Source: Prevotella sp.
Lineage (GTDB): Bacteria > Bacteroidota > Bacteroidia > Bacteroidales > Bacteroidaceae
Direction: 5' to 3'
DNA length: 64,000 nucleotides
Assembly (NCBI GenBank): GCA_017470345.1
Contig: JAFUEP010000003.1
Location: 1-64,000, forward strand
The position numbers were made by a program, and so were the translations under genes. Every line of letters begins with the position of its first letter. Positions within the stretch are counted from its first letter, which is position 1. Below the pieces are notes generated by a model. That model did not search any database. It was not told the origin of the DNA and was given only the letters and a program-made list of their open reading frames with translations. Below are positions 60,893 through 64,000 of this stretch, piece after piece.

Positions 60893-60916
60893 ATTTCTTC
60901 TCGTTTTAAAAAAATT

Positions 60917-60997
60917 ACGGCACGGCGTGACGGCATGACGTCACGACGTGATTTCATGCCGTCACGACGTGACCGCATGCCGTCATGTCGTGACGGC
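60917..60997. repeat. Cluster of four GTCACGACGTGAC-type palindromes (copy 2)
   Basis: Four units, GGCGTGACGGCATGACGTCA-like and CGTCACGACGTGAC-like, have the same 20-bp period and CATGCC/GGCATG separators as copy 1 at 14639-14716. Here the cluster follows the long palindrome instead of preceding it. Confidence 0.85.
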
Positions 60998-61084
60998 ACT
61001 TTCCTCCAACGCCTCTATTGCCCTCTGCGATAAAATTTGCATGAAAAAACTTTTCCTTTTCTTTGTCATAACGAAAATAAGTTG

Positions 61085-61092
61085 TAACTTTG
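61085..61092 (+). promoter_or_regulatory. -7 promoter box of the candidate RNA, with -33 TTTG
   Basis: TAACTTTG with TTTG at 61062-61065 and a 19-bp spacer, one of the best promoters in the window, placed immediately before the structured segment. Confidence 0.75.
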
Positions 61093-61098
61093 CACCCG

Positions 61099-61279
61099 AA
61101 TCCGTGGGAAGGACCCGCGGAAGTGCTCAAATCCAGACCGAATCGCAACCTCGACATGGATCGAAGGGCAATACAAAACATTTGTGGCACACGCTTCATA
61201 AGCGTGGGCCGCCTATATGTTTTGTAAGGTTGTTGCGAACCTGGTCTGGATATAGGTGGGTTCGCGCTTTCTTTCTTTT
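61099..61279 (+). ncRNA. Candidate structured RNA or attenuator leader
   Basis: From a predicted start near 61099 the sequence folds almost throughout. CCGTGGG/CCCGCGG (61102-61120) forms a first hairpin. ATCCAGACC (61131-61139) pairs with GGTCTGGAT (61243-61251). CGCAACCT pairs with the AGGTTGTTGCG region (61227-61237), ACAAAACAT (61173-61181) with ATGTTTTGT (61217-61225), and CACGCTT (61190-61196) with AAGCGTG (61200-61206). A competing hairpin, GCGAACC (61235-61241) with GGTTCGC (61259-61265), is followed by a T-rich run to 61279 and would act as a terminator. It has no plausible coding frame. It could be an independent small RNA (6S-like rods are one possibility) or a regulated leader of the gene at 61387. 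I do not recognise a named family. Confidence 0.5.
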
Positions 61280-61386
61280 AATATAAAGTTCTTGCAACGG
61301 CAAGCGACCGCAAGGCCGAGTAAGTACGGACATCAACACCCCACACATAATGTCAGTAACTATTGTTAAACTAACTTTATATTATT

Positions 61387-63141
61387 ATGGTAAAAAAACT
61401 ACTATCTAATTTTGCGCTCCTGCTCGCTATGATGGTCGCAGGGGCAGGGTCGGCATGGGCCGACACAACCTACAAGCTTGAAAAAGTTACTCAAGTTTCG
61501 GCTGGCAAACTGTATGTGTTTGAACAGGATGGCTATGTGATGAACAATACCGTTGCTAGTAGCGCACTGCAAACAACAAATACCTACAGTACCGAAGGCT
61601 TGACTGGAAACGAAACCTATGTGTGGACATTGGAAGCCTCAAATTCAAGCTTCAAGATGGTGAATGTCTACAATAAAGCAAATGGTCAGTCAAACCTACT
61701 TGCAAATTCAAGTAGTACGACTATTTCGTTCAATGGGACTGGTTCTAACTGGGCATTCAATTTCCAAAGTGATGGTACAGTTCTAATTCAGAATACGAAT
61801 AATAGCAACCGTTTTTTAGGATTTGCTTCTGCCTCAAATAGATCATATAAGGCATATGCAACAAGCAATCTGACATCCTATCCTCATGCCATTAATGTTT
61901 ACCAGTTAGTTGAGGAGGGACCAGCAGACGAGCGTCAGGAAGCTACGCTTAATTTCAGTAGTGAAGAGGTAAGGATCGCTCTTAATGCCGCAGAGGGTGA
62001 TTACGAATTGCCCACTCTGAATAACCCTGCTAATTTATCAGTTACCTATTCTTCGTCAAATGATGATATTATCACAGAAGTGGATGGTGCGTTCATCGTG
62101 GCTACTGAGGCTGTTGGCGAGGCAACCATGACGGCAACCTTTGCAGGCAATGATACTTACAAACCTGCAACTGCAGAGTTTAAGGTGATTATCTATGATC
62201 CCAATGCTAAGGGAACGAAGAACAATCCTTATAGCGTTTTGGAGGTAATTGCAATGGAACCAAGCAATACCAGCGGTACGTCCGTTGCTGGCGATATTTG
62301 GGTGAAAGGCTTTATCGTAGGTAGCTATGGAAGCAATAGTCAGCCGACTAATGTCGTTGCTAATTTCCAGGCATCTAACCTTGCTCTGGCTGATAGTTAT
62401 GATGAGACGGATAGTGAATATATTATTCCTGTACAATTAGTGAATGAGACTGAACCTCGTATAAACTTCAATCCAGTCGACAAGCCCTACAACGTGAGTG
62501 TCGCTCAGGTGCTGGTTCGTGCTGATGTGTTCAAGTATTTTGGTTCCCCTGGCTTGAAGAATACTTCCGAGATTGAGAAGGTCGCCGAGCAGGTGAGCAT
62601 CACCTCTGCCGGTATGGCTACTTACTTTACAGACTGCGCCCTTGACCTGACGGCGTTCACGGATATGTATGCCTATACGGCTACGGTGTCGGGCAGCACG
62701 ATTACGTTTAGCCGCGTGCAGCAGGTGCCTGCCGAGACGGGTGTGCTGCTGCGCAATCCCGCTGGTGCTGCCGCCTCGAACGTGGTGCCTGTGGCTACGG
62801 GCACGGTGGCTGCCGTCGATGGCAATAAGTTCGTCGGCACGCTGACGGACATCACTGTCAGCGATGCAGGCTGCTATATCCTGAACAATGGCTCGGAGGG
62901 CCTTGGTTTCTATAAGGTGAAGTCGACGGGCAGCAAGGTGGCAGCTCACCGCGCTTACCTGAATGCCGGTTCAAACGTGCGCTCGTTCATCGGCTTCAGC
63001 GAGGGCGAGGCTAACGGCATCGAGAGCGTCGGCGCTGAGGCAGGGCAGTCGATGGAGGTCTACAACCTGCAGGGCGTGCGCGTGGCTCAGCCTACGAAGG
63101 GTCTCTACATCATGAACGGAAAGAAAGTTATTTTCAAATAA
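61387..63141 (+). CDS. Mosaic secreted protein with DUF6359-like domain and C-terminal sorting tail
   Basis: The 584-aa product has a signal peptide (MVKKLLSNFALLLAMMVAGA, cleavage near SAWA). The first domain (about 26-180) is Asn/Ser-rich. An Ig-like/BIG-type segment follows (about 185-275, VTYSSSNDDIITEVDGAF), then a DUF6359-like segment (about 278-395) with GTKNNPYSVLEVIAME and GDIWVKGFIVGSYGS. A region common in Prevotella secreted proteins (SAGMATYFTDCALDLTAF) and the tail VYNLQGVRVAQPTKGLYIMN-GKKVIFK complete it. Bases up to about 62450 are AT-rich with A/T-ending codons. From about 62590 on the codons are GC-rich like the rest of the window, so the gene looks assembled from two sources. 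Function unknown; probably surface-exposed or exported. Confidence 0.8.
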   Translation: MVKKLLSNFALLLAMMVAGAGSAWADTTYKLEKVTQVSAGKLYVFEQDGYVMNNTVASSALQTTNTYSTEGLTGNETYVWTLEASNSSFKMVNVYNKANGQSNLLANSSSTTISFNGTGSNWAFNFQSDGTVLIQNTNNSNRFLGFASASNRSYKAYATSNLTSYPHAINVYQLVEEGPADERQEATLNFSSEEVRIALNAAEGDYELPTLNNPANLSVTYSSSNDDIITEVDGAFIVATEAVGEATMTATFAGNDTYKPATAEFKVIIYDPNAKGTKNNPYSVLEVIAMEPSNTSGTSVAGDIWVKGFIVGSYGSNSQPTNVVANFQASNLALADSYDETDSEYIIPVQLVNETEPRINFNPVDKPYNVSVAQVLVRADVFKYFGSPGLKNTSEIEKVAEQVSITSAGMATYFTDCALDLTAFTDMYAYTATVSGSTITFSRVQQVPAETGVLLRNPAGAAASNVVPVATGTVAAVDGNKFVGTLTDITVSDAGCYILNNGSEGLGFYKVKSTGSKVAAHRAYLNAGSNVRSFIGFSEGEANGIESVGAEAGQSMEVYNLQGVRVAQPTKGLYIMNGKKVIFK

Positions 63142-63166
63142 TTAATCTAATAGGAGAACAACGACA

Positions 63167-63352
63167 ATGAAAAAGACATATATGACACCCGAACTCACAA
63201 AGTTCGACATCGAGATACAACAGCAGCTGATGGCCGGTTCAGACAACTTCTCGTTCAGCGAGGGCGGCGAGAGCGGCGAAGGCAAGCTCATCGACAGCGA
63301 GGCCGAGGGCGATGCCCTGTCGCGTCGCGGCGGCTTCTGGGACGAAGATTAA
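63167..63352 (+). CDS. Small MKKTYMTPE-LMAGS peptide of unknown function (61 aa)
   Basis: The peptide starts MKKTYMTPELTKFDIEIQQQ, then LMAGSD, and continues with a Gly/Ser/Glu-rich acidic tail ending RRGGFWDED. Short proteins with an MKKxYxxPxx...LMAGS start are, as far as I recall, widespread in Bacteroidales with no assigned function. The conserved leader-like first half with a Gly/Ala-Ser boundary followed by a variable tail resembles a peptide precursor, but no maturation enzyme is adjacent. It lies 25 bp after the mosaic protein gene with AGGAG at 63151-63155, so co-transcription is likely. It is followed by hairpins that include a good terminator. Confidence 0.7.
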   Translation: MKKTYMTPELTKFDIEIQQQLMAGSDNFSFSEGGESGEGKLIDSEAEGDALSRRGGFWDED

Positions 63353-63450
63353 TCAGCTTGCTGATAAAAGGAAAACTGGCCACTGTGTGCCGCCCGTGAG
63401 GGTCGCCGCCAGGTATTTTGTACAATTAAAATTTTTGTATTTTTGCCTAT

Positions 63451-63484
63451 GGCCGCTGTCCGTGAGGATGGCGGCCGTTTTTCT
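63451..63484 (+). terminator. Rho-independent terminator
   Basis: GGCCGCTGTCC (63451-63461) and GGATGGCGGCC (63466-63476) form an 11-bp stem (two G-T pairs) with a GTGA loop, followed by GTTTTTCTT. A related GCCGCCCGTGAGGGTCGCCGCC hairpin precedes it near 63389. It would end the 61387-63352 transcript. Confidence 0.8.
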
Positions 63485-63485
63485 T

Positions 63486-63660
63486 AGATAATAGATAAAA
63501 GATAATAGATAATAGATAGGCTGCGCATACAAACTTCAACCTTTAACCTTCAAACTTCAACCTCGGCGAAGCCGACCCATCAACCTTCCTCCTTCCTCCT
63601 TCAACCTTCAATCCCTTCCTCCTTCAACCTTCAATCCCTTCCTCCTTTCTCCTTCAACCT
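63486..63660. repeat. GATAATA and CTTCAAC/CTTCCTC heptamer tracts
   Basis: Bases 63486-63520 are five GATAATA-type heptamers, the complement of the TATTATC tract at 4941. From about 63530 to 63660 run CTTCAAC, CTTTAAC, CTTCAAA and CTTCCTC units, interrupted by a TCGGCGAAGCCGA hairpin. The tract stops 5 bp before the stop codon of the minus-strand gene that follows. Nothing else is visible in this 312-bp gap apart from the terminator. Confidence 0.85.
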
Positions 63661-63664
63661 TTAT

Positions 63665-64000
63665 TCAAAGTTCTTCAAGCGCGTAGTACTGGTAGTCGCG
63701 GATGACGCGCTCAAGGAATTGGGCGGGCGAGGGCTCCTGGGGGGCAACGGCGAGGCGGCGGCTGACCTTGTCGGCCAGGGCCTGCAGACGCTGGGGCTGG
63801 TCGGCGGTGGGGGTGGTGAGGGTGCGGCGGATGACCTCGATCTGCTCGAGCGACAGGTCGGCGGCGGAAGGATAGCGCGGCGTGTAGCCCTGTGACAGGT
63901 AGTCGTAGTCGTCGAGGGAGACCTGCAGGCGGCGATAGTCCTGGAGCTTGATGACGACGGTGCCGGCGGCCAGGTCGCCCAGCCGCTGTGTGCGTGGGGT
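63665..64000 (-). CDS. RDD-family membrane protein, C-terminal part (partial)
   Basis: The gene enters the window from the right and ends at a TGA on the minus strand (63665-63667). The visible 111 residues begin with RTQRLGDLAAGTVVIKLQ, the end of the RDD domain (the conserved RxGDLxAGT block after the last membrane helix). They continue with a cytoplasmic tail containing SLEQIEVIRRTL, a Pro/Gln-rich stretch and the end FLERVIRDYQYYALEEL. RDD proteins with this kind of tail are usually single-gene membrane proteins of unknown transport function. The N-terminus and start are outside the window. Confidence 0.75.
   Translation of the reverse strand, partial: TPRTQRLGDLAAGTVVIKLQDYRRLQVSLDDYDYLSQGYTPRYPSAADLSLEQIEVIRRTLTTPTADQPQRLQALADKVSRRLAVAPQEPSPAQFLERVIRDYQYYALEEL

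Noticed and set aside
61041..61201. Small frame from the ATG at 61041 through the structured RNA region
   Set aside because: It begins upstream of the promoter at 61085 and its codons cross strongly paired stems. The RNA structure explains the sequence better.
63438..63487. Promoter-like TATTTTTG followed by a 12-codon frame MAAVREDGGRFS
   Set aside because: The frame coincides exactly with the terminator stem-loop and T tract, so the match is best explained by the terminator.

Overview
The window is high-GC DNA from a member of the Bacteroidota, most likely a gut or rumen Prevotellaceae. The evidence is SusC/SusD outer-membrane pairs, a hybrid two-component sensor, DUF4249 and DUF3332 lipoproteins, short type-A-like C-terminal sorting tails, and the TAnnTTTG -7 promoter box of this phylum before at least ten genes. 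Long antisense open frames are GC shadows. I see no tRNA, rRNA, CRISPR array, prophage or integrase.

Layout. 0-4.6 kb: end of an unknown gene, a 40-bp-armed inverted repeat, a Dna2-like nuclease-helicase and a DUF3332 lipoprotein. 5.0-12.7 kb, minus strand: a tight five-gene cluster with a secreted HExxH lipoprotein, an M24 Xaa-Pro peptidase, a glycyl radical enzyme with the active site of trans-4-hydroxy-L-proline dehydratase (HypD), its radical SAM activase and a second M24 Xaa-Pro aminopeptidase. This reads as a hydroxyproline-peptide salvage operon. 12.9-19.4 kb: malate dehydrogenase, then an ECF sigma / STN-TonB receptor / DUF4249 / mini anti-sigma cell-surface signalling locus. 19.6-26.1 kb: housekeeping genes, then a radical SAM/SPASM protein followed by two tandem lipoproteins carrying YGPPP motifs and TonB C-terminal domains. 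26.1-37.8 kb: waaA, a DUF559 endonuclease gene between inverted repeats, gltX, a 7TM-HD phosphohydrolase, an OMPP1/FadL porin, priA and a HerA-like ATPase. 38-60.4 kb: a polysaccharide utilisation locus (GH2, ELWxTDGT-repeat protein, SusC, SusD, surface lipoprotein, BNR propeller enzyme, GH43, hybrid sensor, GH43-like, GH78) that suggests a rhamnose/arabinose-rich pectin or arabinogalactan substrate. 60.4-64 kb: repeats, a candidate structured RNA, a mosaic secreted protein, a 61-aa peptide and a partial RDD protein.

The most unusual feature is a dense population of palindromic elements. Many have arms made of tandem 7-bp units, with a different heptamer family at each site. Between genes, an arm commonly starts on or inside the stop codon and offers stops in all three frames. 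Inside genes, at least nine insertions in six proteins are in frame. In the copies with a purine arm on the sense strand, the very heptamer that would put TGA or TAG in frame carries a stop-removing substitution. One palindrome family also flanks the DUF559 endonuclease gene as inverted repeats, which makes that gene a candidate mobiliser.
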